Origin: Acidobacteriota bacterium
GTDB lineage: Bacteria; Acidobacteriota; Terriglobia; Bryobacterales; Bryobacteraceae
DNA length: 43,030 nucleotides
NCBI GenBank assembly: GCA_025352795.1
Contig: JANXSF010000017.1
Location: 1-43,030 of the forward strand
Direction: 5' to 3'
Below are positions 18,501-25,963 of this stretch, one piece after another. The notes beneath the pieces are model-generated. The model had not been told where the DNA came from, did no database searches, and saw only the letters and a program-made list of their open reading frames with translations. Numbering within the stretch: the stretch's first letter is position 1; each line of letters opens with the position of its first letter. Made by a program: the position numbers and the translations under genes.

Positions 18501-18987
18501 AACTCCGGCACCGATTCGTGTGGCCGCTACCAATACACTGTCTGGTTTGCTGTTCAATCGAACACGCCGCGCCAACCTAACCGGGACGACGTTGCGCTCC
18601 AACGGAGATCGTAACTCGCTTGACCCAGGCGATCCGAATGTTCGTTGGTTTACACCTTGCCAGGTTGTGAATAATGCCTGCAAGAACGGAACTGCTCCTT
18701 TCGCAAATCCATCACAGGATCTGGAATTCGGCAGCGCTGGTCTCTATTTTAGTGACTTCCGTCAACCGCGGACACTTACTGAAAATATCTCCATCTCAAA
18801 GTCGTTCACAGCGATTCACGCCCTTGAACATGACATCCGCATTCGCTACCGCGCTGACATGTTCAACGTCTTGAACCGCACCAACTTTGGTGTGGATACG
18901 AATTGGCAGGGCATCAACTTCGGACGGGCAACCGGTCCACAAGTTGGTGCACGTCTAATCACTATGGGACTTCAACTGGAGTTCTAA
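15559..18987 (+). CDS. Oar-like TonB-dependent receptor with carboxypeptidase-regulatory domain
   Basis: This 1142-residue outer-membrane protein has a signal peptide (1-24), then a CarboxypepD_reg/CnaB-like domain (~28-112, GSLSGTVTDPNGAVVPATKI). A plug-like region (~125-240, TFSSEYGRFGGGVEVFTTKSG) and a long beta-barrel with aromatic strand ends follow. It ends ITMGLQLEF, consistent with a barrel C-terminus ending in an aromatic residue. This architecture is greatly expanded in Acidobacteria, and ligands are generally unknown. A ribosome site (AGGGG) precedes the ATG, and a rho-independent terminator follows at 19011-19046, so it is probably monocistronic. Confidence 0.92.
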   Translation: MQHLRLAKLLCCSLVLAAFPAIAQQATGSLSGTVTDPNGAVVPATKIVARNTATGQDFQTLSNETGSYVYPSLQLGAYTVTAEKPGFKKLNRTNLEIRVGFRQVLDLALEVGEVQQTVEVTAEAPLLESASAERGQSFSNKFMETLPLFTGGIRNAEAFVTYMPGVNASAEVSINGSGGRAKEVMIDGGSLTIPESGGVVFNFPAAEMFGEFKLLTSTFSSEYGRFGGGVEVFTTKSGTNQIHGRAFLNLRRDVWNANSWGNNRAGIKRPKERFNETGGSIGGPIFIPKVYDGRNKTFFFFTYTSDLRPATAGSTISTVPTVAMKNGDFSSFRIYDPATTSGDTRMPFPGNVIPKARFSKVSSAVLPFLPDPNRSTPQQNLDFINTSQRTDNIWSLKIDHSFSSNNRVAYFQSLQDQVDAGISALPGPLGQGLGSSFQRPQYFRVNHDLTISPTVFLHNTFSYTRTRQGWDNPSQAGFASKIGLTLPTDATPRVQFAAKDALTAWGVQDGKVNAGGQNNTTLQVSSALSWLRGKHEFKIGGDIRRLRTWASDSAGSNGLFNYETFQTALPTDLGNTGNSFASFLLGAPNAVSFNTLPAPIRQIRYGYHGGFINDNWKVSPRLTLQVGLRYEVPIGFHDLNGLSSFDPKTPNPGADNRAGALIFLGSGPGRTGTKRPYGTDYTNLGPRFGFAYQMGSKTVIRGGYGIYFQTLGNGGCGCNDGFGGKPANLPSDGRNPAVLWDNGVPIPAAQKPPFIDPAFDNFLTTEYITSTFGKAPRIQNWSFTVQHEIAKFLFEAAYVGNRARGLNSTIDYNQVDPKYLSLGTLLSQPISSPAVRAAGFTKPFSAFPDNRTLAQALRPFPQYLDIQARATGDGRTWYDSLQTKVERRFGGFQMMAAYTWSKSLGYLHYRQIFSQNGNVPAQDNYNLGVEKSLLPFDQPHVFNYLASYDMPFGKGRKYLTNNRPLDLLVGGWNIGVIMRYQTPAPIRVAATNTLSGLLFNRTRRANLTGTTLRSNGDRNSLDPGDPNVRWFTPCQVVNNACKNGTAPFANPSQDLEFGSAGLYFSDFRQPRTLTENISISKSFTAIHALEHDIRIRYRADMFNVLNRTNFGVDTNWQGINFGRATGPQVGARLITMGLQLEF

Positions 18988-19010
18988 GTTAATAAAAGTA
19001 GTCCAATATG

Positions 19011-19046
19011 AGGCCGCAGGGGATAACCCTTGCGGCCTTAATTTTT
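19011..19046 (+). terminator. Rho-independent terminator of the first giant receptor
   Basis: A 12-bp stem (19011-19022 with 19027-19038, one G-T pair) with a 4-nt ATAA loop is followed by TTAATTTTT. It begins 23 nt after the receptor stop and separates it from the ZnuD-like receptor gene. Confidence 0.85.
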
Positions 19047-19157
19047 GAATAATCAATCCGCCAAACCCAATCCTGGTCCCGCTCACCCCTTAGATTGACC
19101 CCGTTCATAAGAATGCTCTGCTGATTTCCATTTCACAGTGCCAAACTGATACAAACG

Positions 19158-21326
19158 ATGCGCAACTTTTATTTCTTCTTTGCCCTATGTTGTCTATCCA
19201 CTGGACTCTATGCCCAAACAGGTTCCATCCGTGGCACGGTCACTCTGGCCACTAGTGGCGATCCGCTGCATCATGCGCGTGTGCTGCTGTTGCCCACTGG
19301 GAAAAGTGTCGATACCGACGATTTCGGCAAATACGAATTCAACAATATTCCCGTCGGCAAATACGAAATTGTCGCCCACATGATGGCCTTGACCGATACT
19401 CGCCAGAAAGTGGAAGTCGCCTCTGGTGCCAGCGTCACCGCCGATTTCAAAATGTCTTTGGGTGCGCTGAAACAGGAACTCACCGTTACCGCATCGGGTA
19501 AGCAGGAAACTCCGCTGGAAACTTTCAGCTCCACCAGTTCTTTAGACTCGCTGGATTTGGCGGCCAAAGCGGCCACATCTTTAGGCGATGTTCTAGACAA
19601 AGAAACAGGCGTCAATAAGCGCAGTTATGGTCCAGGGAATTCGCGCCCGGTGATTCGTGGGTTCGATGGCGACCGTGTGCTGATCATGCAAGACGGCATG
19701 CCCACCGGAACGCTCTCCTCGCAATCCGGGGATCACGGTGAACCTGTGGACCCGGCGTCGTTGGAACGTGTGGAAGTGGTCCGTGGACCTGCGACGTTAC
19801 TTTACGGGACCAACGCCTTGGGCGGCGTGGTGAACATGATCACAGGGCATCACGAAATGCATCACGAACCGCACCAGGGCGCCAGCGGATATGTCACGAC
19901 AATTGGTGGGACGAACAATGGTCTGGGCGGAGTTTCTGGAGGCCTGGAATACGGAGTCGGCAAGTGGGTTTTTCATGCGCAAACTGGCGGGCAGCGCGGT
20001 GGCGATTACGCCAGCCCATTGGGTCCGGTGCTGAATTCTGGAACTAATAATGTTGGTGGTAGCGGTGGGCTGGCTCACTATGCTGACAAGTCTTTCTTCC
20101 ACGCTTCCTACAACACACAACAGGGTACTTATCACATTCCGTTTGACCCATCCGATCCCGATGCAGAAAAGCCTATGCTGGAATTTAAGCGGCAGAATGT
20201 GCGATTCGGAGGTGGGTTAAGAAATTTGACATCCGTCCTGGACGGTTTGAATTACACACTGAACTACTCCGATTGGAATCACAAAGAAATTGTGGACAAT
20301 GTGGTTGGCACAGAATTCTTCAACAAGTCTTTCACCTATCGGGCCGTCTTTGACCAACGCAAGAAGGGTGCTTTGGGCGGAAACTTCGGATTTTCCGGGA
20401 TGCACCGCGACTACCAAATATCGGGGTTGGAAAAATTGGCACCGAACACCACGCAGAATCAAGTGGCTGGCTTTGCCGTGGAGACTTTGACGTTTGATAG
20501 GGTACGCTTCCAGTTCGGCGGACGAATGGAAAACAACCAATTCAATCCGGAGACGGGCAAGGCGCGCAGCTTTACGGGATTTTCCGGAGGTGCCGGGATA
20601 AGCGTGCCAGTTTGGAATGGCGGTGCTCTTGTGGCCAACTATTCGCACTCCTACAGGGCACCGGCGCTGGAAGAACTTTACAACTTCGGTCCACATGCCG
20701 GCAATCAGACGTTTGAGATTGGATCGTCCAGTCTGTTCCGTGAACGTGGCGATGGCATTGACGTTTCCCTACGTCATCAGGCGACCAAGGTACGAGGGGA
20801 GTTCAATGTCTTTTCGTACAACCTGCAAGATTACGTCTATCTGGCACCCACCGGAGTGATTCGCGAAGGGCTGATTGAAGCACGGTATGCCCAGGCCAGC
20901 AGCAGATATCAGGGATCGGAAGCACGTTTGGGGTTGGCACTGCATTCTACACTTTGGCTGAATTTGGGATTTGATGCGGTGGATGCCCAGATCAAGCAAG
21001 GCAGCATTCCGTTGCCCAGAATCCCACCCATGCGCGGCCGTGTGGGAGTGGATTGGCGACGGAAGGGTTTCAGCCTTTCACCAGAATTGCTGCTAAGCGA
21101 TAAGCAGGATAAAGTTTTCACTACGGAATCCCCAACCTCAGGGTACGTGCTGTTCAATATGAAGGCTAGCTATGTGATTGCGCGGGCTCACACGCTGCAT
21201 CAGTTCGGAGTGAACTTCTTCAATACGGGGAATGTCCTTTACCGCAACCACCTGTCCTTTATTAAGAGCTTCGCTCCAGAGCTTGGTCGTGGTGTGCAGG
21301 TTTCCTACACCATGCGATTCTTTTAA
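19158..21326 (+). CDS. TonB-dependent receptor, ZnuD-like, with His-rich stretch
   Basis: This 722-residue outer-membrane receptor has a signal peptide (1-19), a carboxypeptidase-regulatory domain (~21-100), a canonical plug domain (~115-230) and a 22-strand-type barrel ending VSYTMRFF. The plug carries NSRPVIRGFDGDRVLIMQDG and VEVVRGPATLLYGTNALGG. Directly after the plug is a histidine cluster, GHHEMHHEPHQ (His 231, 232, 235, 236, 239), as expected of zinc- or other metal-capturing receptors such as ZnuD. Metal uptake is inferred, and copper or nickel are alternatives. No Zur-type box is recognised in the 119 bp after the upstream terminator. Confidence 0.87.
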   Translation: MRNFYFFFALCCLSTGLYAQTGSIRGTVTLATSGDPLHHARVLLLPTGKSVDTDDFGKYEFNNIPVGKYEIVAHMMALTDTRQKVEVASGASVTADFKMSLGALKQELTVTASGKQETPLETFSSTSSLDSLDLAAKAATSLGDVLDKETGVNKRSYGPGNSRPVIRGFDGDRVLIMQDGMPTGTLSSQSGDHGEPVDPASLERVEVVRGPATLLYGTNALGGVVNMITGHHEMHHEPHQGASGYVTTIGGTNNGLGGVSGGLEYGVGKWVFHAQTGGQRGGDYASPLGPVLNSGTNNVGGSGGLAHYADKSFFHASYNTQQGTYHIPFDPSDPDAEKPMLEFKRQNVRFGGGLRNLTSVLDGLNYTLNYSDWNHKEIVDNVVGTEFFNKSFTYRAVFDQRKKGALGGNFGFSGMHRDYQISGLEKLAPNTTQNQVAGFAVETLTFDRVRFQFGGRMENNQFNPETGKARSFTGFSGGAGISVPVWNGGALVANYSHSYRAPALEELYNFGPHAGNQTFEIGSSSLFRERGDGIDVSLRHQATKVRGEFNVFSYNLQDYVYLAPTGVIREGLIEARYAQASSRYQGSEARLGLALHSTLWLNLGFDAVDAQIKQGSIPLPRIPPMRGRVGVDWRRKGFSLSPELLLSDKQDKVFTTESPTSGYVLFNMKASYVIARAHTLHQFGVNFFNTGNVLYRNHLSFIKSFAPELGRGVQVSYTMRFF

Positions 21327-21760
21327 AAGCCCATCACAGTGGCGAATTTCAGAAATTTTCCAAGCACTCGAAGGTGTGAGAAAAGCCCGCTAGGCGGACT
21401 TGGCAGACTGAATGCTTCCCCCACAAACTTAACTCCAGCTCTCGTGAAAGTTAGTGAGTTTAGTGAGGGGCAGGCGATTCCGCCCAATGCCACTTAGTTT
21501 TCCCAAATCCCTGTAGAAATCTCCAACTTTTTTGGGATAACTTTTGGTTTAAAAGACCTGATACACTTGACTCCAACACTTGAAGCTATCCGATTGAGGA
21601 AAACTAAGTGGCATTGGGCGATTCCGCCTGCCCGCTCGCTTGCGAGGGAAGTTTTCATTCCGATTTCCAAAAAATTACGGGGCATCCATATACTTTCGAG
21701 AGCCTGAAAGAACATGCAAGGATGCCTGTCCCACTTAACTCTCAACTTCGGAATTCTGAT
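21327..21760. other. 434-bp gene-free region with a foldback repeat
   Basis: No convincing coding frame lies here. The only open frames cross the repeat described at 21468-21633 and show no family features. The stretch contains small palindromes such as CTCGCTTGCGAG (near 21636) besides the long inverted repeat. It separates the receptor stop from the convergent XRE-cupin stop and may be remnant mobile DNA. Confidence 0.6.
21468..21633. repeat. Foldback inverted repeat, ~36-nt arms, 94-nt spacer
   Basis: The left arm is 21468-21503 and the right arm 21598-21633. The inner 23 nt (21481-21503 and 21598-21620) are perfectly complementary. The outer part is complementary except for a 6-nt core that reads GATTCC in both arms instead of being inverted. 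The size (166 bp) and absence of a transposase suggest a MITE or another non-autonomous repeat. Confidence 0.7.
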
Positions 21761-22384
21761 TTAAATAGCTCGAGGGGGGTTAGTGACCACGATAGCCTTG
21801 GTTCCATCTGGATCCATTCCACGATACGAATGCGGCGTTGAGGAATCGAAGAATGCGTTGTCCCCTGTTTTCAGATGATACTCATTGGCTTCCATTTGCA
21901 GCAGCAGTTCCCCTTGAATAATGTAGATGAGTTCTGAACCATCATGAATATGAGGATCAGATTGTGCGTCCGGCTGATGCGGGAATTCGGCGATGTACGC
22001 CTGCATGGTTTTGCTTTGCGATGCAAATGCCAGACACTCAAAGAAATAGGAAGGATTGGGCTTGTCTCCCCGATCCGGGAAGCGCATTCGCGAACCAGCG
22101 CGATCAATGGTGATCAACTTACGTGTCGTCAATCCGAAAAAATGGTCCAGACTGACATCAAAAACCATGGCGATGCGGGCCAAGGTTCCCAGCGTTGGCA
22201 CCATCTTCCCGTTTTCCAGTTGGGAGAGCATAGATGCCGATAAGCCGGTGTGACTACCCAGGTCCACCAGAGCGATTTTCTTCTTCATCCGAAGCTTACG
22301 GATTTTTGGGCCAATTTCGTAGGTCGAAAGTTGGCGACGGATGGTTTGCTCACTATTTTCTTCCACACTTAACTCTTGATCCAT
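21761..22384 (-). CDS. XRE-family regulator with C-terminal cupin
   Basis: This 207-residue protein has an N-terminal helix-turn-helix (about 24-78, IRKLRMKKKIALVDLGSHTG, then SASMLSQLENGKMVPTLGTL) and a C-terminal cupin (about 125-205, HIHDGSELIYIIQGELLLQ). Such proteins act as ligand-responsive repressors or activators of small-molecule metabolism. The open frame reaches 22489, but that would overlap the divergent sigma gene. The ATG at 22384 is preferred and leaves 95 bp of divergent promoter space. It is the likely local regulator of the sigma-factor cluster, though this is inferred from position. Confidence 0.87.
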   Translation of the reverse strand: MDQELSVEENSEQTIRRQLSTYEIGPKIRKLRMKKKIALVDLGSHTGLSASMLSQLENGKMVPTLGTLARIAMVFDVSLDHFFGLTTRKLITIDRAGSRMRFPDRGDKPNPSYFFECLAFASQSKTMQAYIAEFPHQPDAQSDPHIHDGSELIYIIQGELLLQMEANEYHLKTGDNAFFDSSTPHSYRGMDPDGTKAIVVTNPPRAI

Positions 22385-22479
22385 AATGTTATTGTAACTG
22401 AAGTAACTTTCATTTTCACTAACAATTTCCTTTACAAGCGCTGCTAAGAGAGAGACCCTAATAACAGAGGTTTCGCTCA

Positions 22480-23127
22480 ATGAAAACAAGTGATAGTGTT
22501 AGACCATTTGTGGATTGCCCAGATGACACATTGACAGAGTTAGCACGGCATGGAGATCAGGGAGCATTTTCCGAACTGATCTATCGCACGGCACCCAGTT
22601 CTTTGAAACTGGCATACTCCATTCTGCGTGATAGAGAAGAAGCTGAAGATCAGGTGCAGAACGCATCCTTCAAAGCTTGGCAGCATGTGGGTAAATTTCA
22701 ACAAGAAGCCCGTTTTTCAACCTGGTTCACACGAATTGTTGTTAACCAGTGCTTAATGAGGTTACGTAAAGTGAAGCGTACGCCGGTGGTGGCAATTGAA
22801 GCATCCTGGCCTGGTGAGGATCGTCCTATGTTGGAACCGGTGGACCAAAGGGTCAACGCGGAAAACAGCTTGGGTCGTGAAGAGTTAAAGATAGTGTTGG
22901 CAAAGGAAATTGGGCGCATCCCACCGTTGTTCCGCACTGTTTTGCTACTTCGTGATGTGCAAGGTATGCCAATTCCTGAAGTTGCCGCCAACCTTGGTAT
23001 TTCAGTACCTGCTGTGAAATCAAGATTACTGAGAGCTAGAGCAGAGCTAAGAGAACGTCTGCAAAAGCATTGTGGAATTCGGGGCATTGCTACGTTGACG
23101 TCAGAAGATCGTCTCAATCATTGTTAA
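22480..23127 (+). CDS. ECF-type RNA polymerase sigma factor
   Basis: This 215-residue group 4 sigma factor has region 2 at ~30-95 (AYSILRDREEAEDQVQNASF, then FSTWFTRIVVNQCLMRLR). Region 4 lies at ~145-200 (PPLFRTVLLLRDVQGMPIPE, then NLGISVPAVKSRLLRARAEL). It would direct polymerase to a specific promoter set. No anti-sigma factor is adjacent, either soluble or membrane-bound. The neighbouring downstream genes encode exported proteins and start 79 nt later, so they are candidate targets or cotranscribed partners. A short C-terminal tail (~200-215) is not long enough to be an extra regulatory domain. Confidence 0.92.
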   Translation: MKTSDSVRPFVDCPDDTLTELARHGDQGAFSELIYRTAPSSLKLAYSILRDREEAEDQVQNASFKAWQHVGKFQQEARFSTWFTRIVVNQCLMRLRKVKRTPVVAIEASWPGEDRPMLEPVDQRVNAENSLGREELKIVLAKEIGRIPPLFRTVLLLRDVQGMPIPEVAANLGISVPAVKSRLLRARAELRERLQKHCGIRGIATLTSEDRLNHC

Positions 23128-23206
23128 CAGGTTCTCTAAAAGCTTGACGTGTGGGGAGTTGATGTGAAAAACTCTAGCCATTCACTCAATCTTTGGAGGA
23201 CATTTA

Positions 23207-24277
23207 ATGAAGCGATATTCAATTGTTCTATTCCTTGCCGCAGTATGCACGCTCAGTGCGGCATCTAGTTTGTCGGTCGGAAAAGCTGAGCTAAAGTCAG
23301 CCGGACAATTGGCTTTCAATCCCCAGGGAATTCTTTTTGTAGGCGATGCAATGGGCGGAGCAATTTACGCCCTTGATACCGATGACTCCAAAGCCTCGGC
23401 AGGAGTTGCTGTAGACGTCAAAGGTGCGAATCTTAAGATCGCCGCCCTAATGGGAACTACTCCCGATCAAATTCTGATTAACGACATTGCGGTTAATCCT
23501 CTCTCCCATAAAGTTTATTTTTCTGTTTCTCGTGGACGCGGTCCAGAAGCTGTTCCTGTTCTGTTGCGTTTAGATACGCTCGGTAAATTTCAGGAGATTG
23601 CGTTGGGCAAAGTGAAGCACTCCAAAGTGGAATTACCGAATGTTCCTTCAGCGGAAGGTCGTCAAGGCGCAAACAAGCGGATGGAAGCAATCACCGATCT
23701 TGCGTTTGTGGATGGCAACGTTTTTGTTGCTGGACTGTCTAACGAAGAATTCGCCTCCACCCTACGATCCATTCCCTATCCTTTTACAACTGCCGATAAA
23801 GGAACCAATGTCGAAATCTTCCACGGTGCCCATGGTCGATTTGAAACCAACTCGCCCGTGCGAACCTTCGTATCGTACAAAATTGCTGGAAAGCCCCACC
23901 TGTTGGCTGCCTATACCTGCACCCCGCTGGTGAAATTTCCGATTTCAGAATTGAAGCCTGGTCAAAAAGTGATGGGTACAACCATTGCCGAACTTGGAGC
24001 TGGCAACCGGCCAATGGACATGATTGTCTACACCAAAGGCGGCACTGACTACATCTTGATGAATAATTCCAGTCGTGGAGTGATGAAGATTTCTACGGCG
24101 AACCTGGAAGGCTATGAGGGCATCACTAAAAAGACGGACATCACCGGGGTCCCCTACGAAACGCTGGCTGAATTCAAAGGTGTGGAGCAACTGGACCTGT
24201 ACGATTCCACCCGCGCCTTGATGCTGATTCGTGGCGAAGCTGGCTCACTGGACTTGAAAACAATTTCGCTTCCGTGA
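23207..24277 (+). CDS. Secreted beta-propeller-like protein of unknown function
   Basis: This 356-residue protein has a signal peptide (MKRYSIVLFLAAVCTLSAA) and repeated blade-like segments (LAFNPQGILFVGDAMGGAIYALD, NDIAVNPLSHKVYFSVSR, ITDLAFVDGNVFVAGLS). This suggests a beta-propeller of the NHL/SMP-30 kind. No catalytic residues can be assigned. A strong ribosome site (GGAGG) precedes the ATG. Its stop overlaps the GTG start of the next gene by 4 nt (GTGA at 24274-24277), so the two products are made together and may act together in the periplasm or outside. Confidence 0.78.
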   Translation: MKRYSIVLFLAAVCTLSAASSLSVGKAELKSAGQLAFNPQGILFVGDAMGGAIYALDTDDSKASAGVAVDVKGANLKIAALMGTTPDQILINDIAVNPLSHKVYFSVSRGRGPEAVPVLLRLDTLGKFQEIALGKVKHSKVELPNVPSAEGRQGANKRMEAITDLAFVDGNVFVAGLSNEEFASTLRSIPYPFTTADKGTNVEIFHGAHGRFETNSPVRTFVSYKIAGKPHLLAAYTCTPLVKFPISELKPGQKVMGTTIAELGAGNRPMDMIVYTKGGTDYILMNNSSRGVMKISTANLEGYEGITKKTDITGVPYETLAEFKGVEQLDLYDSTRALMLIRGEAGSLDLKTISLP

Positions 24278-25314
24278 AAATCTTTTTGTTGGCTATTGCC
24301 GTCGCCGTCACTCTCCGTGCATCTGAAATCCGCATGGAGAAGTCTGGCGGCGGTTATTTTTTTCGCATAACCGATGCTACAGGCAGTGATGACTTCACGG
24401 TTACCGTGGACCAGCCCGATGCGCCGCCAATGCTGGGATCAGTAACCAGGGAAGGTCGCACTCTGCAATTCTCTCCTCGTTTTCCATTGACCCCAGGAAT
24501 GAAGTATCGTGCAGTCTGGCAACCCTTATCGGGCAATGCGCAGACGGCGATATTCGAAGTCCCAAAACCGATTGTTGCCCGGTCCACTTTGGTGACCAGC
24601 ATCTTCCCTTCTTCCAATCAACTTCCAGAGAATCAGCTTAAGATTTATATTCATTTTTCGGCGCCCATGGCAAAGGGTGAGGCGTATCGTAGAATCCATT
24701 TGCTGAACAGCAACGGGGAAGAAGTGCTGTTGGCGTTTCTGGAATTGGATGAAGAACTTTGGGACCGCGAAGGCAAGCGCATCACTTTATTGTTTGACCC
24801 AGGCAGAATCAAGCGAGGCGTTTTGCCACTGGCTGAAGTTGGTGGGGCTCTCACGCCAGGCGGTAAATATCGACTTGTGGTGGATGCTGGCTGGTTAGAT
24901 GCAACTGGGCTGCCTCTGGTTAAGGGATTGGAAAAAAGATTCGCAGTGGTTCCGGCGGATCGTCAATCACCGGATGTTGCTTTGTGGAAAGTCACCGTAC
25001 CAACTGCTGGCACACCGCTGGTGATCGGATTCGCCGAACCAATGGATGAAGCGCTTTTGCATCGCATGATTTTAGTTCGTTCAGAAAATGGAAAGGAGAT
25101 TTTAGGCGAAGTGAAGGTGGATGCCGAAGAAACACTCTGGAGCTTTCAACCCCACACTGCCTGGACTGTTGGCAACTACACGATTGAAGTGGATACGGCG
25201 CTGGAAGACTTGGCTGGCAACAAAATTGGAAGGTTGTTTGATGTAGATACGTTGGACAAGGTGGATGATACCCAGCGGACTCCCAAGATCATCCTTCCTT
25301 TTGCGGTACGTTAG
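24274..25314 (+). CDS. Secreted Ig-like (Big_5-type) protein
   Basis: This 346-residue protein has a short signal peptide (MKIFLLAIAVAVTLRA) followed by at least two bacterial Ig-like modules. Their repeated phrase pattern is FPLTPGMKYRAVW, ALTPGGKYRLVVDAGWLDATGLPL and HTAWTVGNYTIEVDTALEDLAGNKIG, as in SbsA/Big_5 domains. These modules usually mediate binding or serve as stalks. Start is GTG at 24274, fixed by the 4-nt overlap with the propeller gene. The DUF1080 gene starts 7 nt after its stop. Function is unknown. Confidence 0.78.
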   Translation: MKIFLLAIAVAVTLRASEIRMEKSGGGYFFRITDATGSDDFTVTVDQPDAPPMLGSVTREGRTLQFSPRFPLTPGMKYRAVWQPLSGNAQTAIFEVPKPIVARSTLVTSIFPSSNQLPENQLKIYIHFSAPMAKGEAYRRIHLLNSNGEEVLLAFLELDEELWDREGKRITLLFDPGRIKRGVLPLAEVGGALTPGGKYRLVVDAGWLDATGLPLVKGLEKRFAVVPADRQSPDVALWKVTVPTAGTPLVIGFAEPMDEALLHRMILVRSENGKEILGEVKVDAEETLWSFQPHTAWTVGNYTIEVDTALEDLAGNKIGRLFDVDTLDKVDDTQRTPKIILPFAVR

Positions 25315-25321
25315 TAGGCGC

Positions 25322-25960
25322 ATGTATAGACTCCTACTCATTTCCCTGTTGTTACCTGCCGCTTTAAGTGCCCAAGGTTGGATTTCACTCTTCAATGGCA
25401 AAGATCTTGGCGGATGGCGGGCCAGTGAAACGAAATACACCTGGATTGTCACCGAAGGAGCGATTAAGGCGCAGGGTAAAGGGCGCAGCCATCTTTTCTA
25501 TGCCGGTGCCGTTGGTGGTGCCATCTTCAAAAACTTTGAACTGCGGGTTGACGTCAAGACCGAACCGGAATCAAACGGTGGAATCTACTTTCATACCGAA
25601 TATCAAGACACTGGATTTCCAGAGCGAGGCTTTGAAGTCCAAGTGAATAATACTTATAAGGACAAGCGGAAAACTGGAAGTCTATACGGTGTGCAAGATG
25701 TGCTGGAAGCTCCGGCCAAAGATGGAAAGTGGTTCAAGCAGAGCATTCTTGTGCAAGGCAATCAGGTAACGATTAAGATTGACGGCAAGACCGTAACCAC
25801 GTGGACTCAACCTGCCGATTGGCAAGGGCTGAACAAGCGCGGACCGGGGCTAATTTATTTTCCGGATCGAAAACTCGCGGGCGGCACGTTTGCTTTGCAG
25901 GGGCACGATCAACACAGCGTGGTTTATTACAAAAACATCAAAGTACGAATGCTGCCATGA
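25322..25960 (+). CDS. Secreted DUF1080 (3-keto-disaccharide hydrolase-like) protein
   Basis: This 212-residue protein has a signal peptide (MYRLLLISLLLPAALSAQ) and then the DUF1080 fold. It begins GWISLFNGKDLGGWRA and continues through NGGIYFHTEYQDTGFPERGFEVQV and ends FALQGHDQHSVVYYKNIKV. This jelly-roll family resembles concanavalin-like lectins and includes 3-keto-glycoside hydrolases. Sugar cleavage or binding outside the cytoplasm is likely. The frame is open from 25265, but the signal peptide begins at Met 25322. It is the last gene of the sigma-factor cluster and converges on the GH5-like gene with a 3-bp gap. Confidence 0.9.
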   Translation: MYRLLLISLLLPAALSAQGWISLFNGKDLGGWRASETKYTWIVTEGAIKAQGKGRSHLFYAGAVGGAIFKNFELRVDVKTEPESNGGIYFHTEYQDTGFPERGFEVQVNNTYKDKRKTGSLYGVQDVLEAPAKDGKWFKQSILVQGNQVTIKIDGKTVTTWTQPADWQGLNKRGPGLIYFPDRKLAGGTFALQGHDQHSVVYYKNIKVRMLP

Positions 25961-25963
25961 AAT

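Noticed and set aside
21494-21745. 83-residue minus-strand frame in the gene-free region
   Set aside because: It runs through the foldback repeat, has no recognisable domain and no ribosome site, so it is treated as chance.
22385-22489. Longer start for the XRE-cupin regulator at 22489
   Set aside because: It would overlap the divergent sigma factor start and add a hydrophobic, poorly conserved-looking extension before the HTH.
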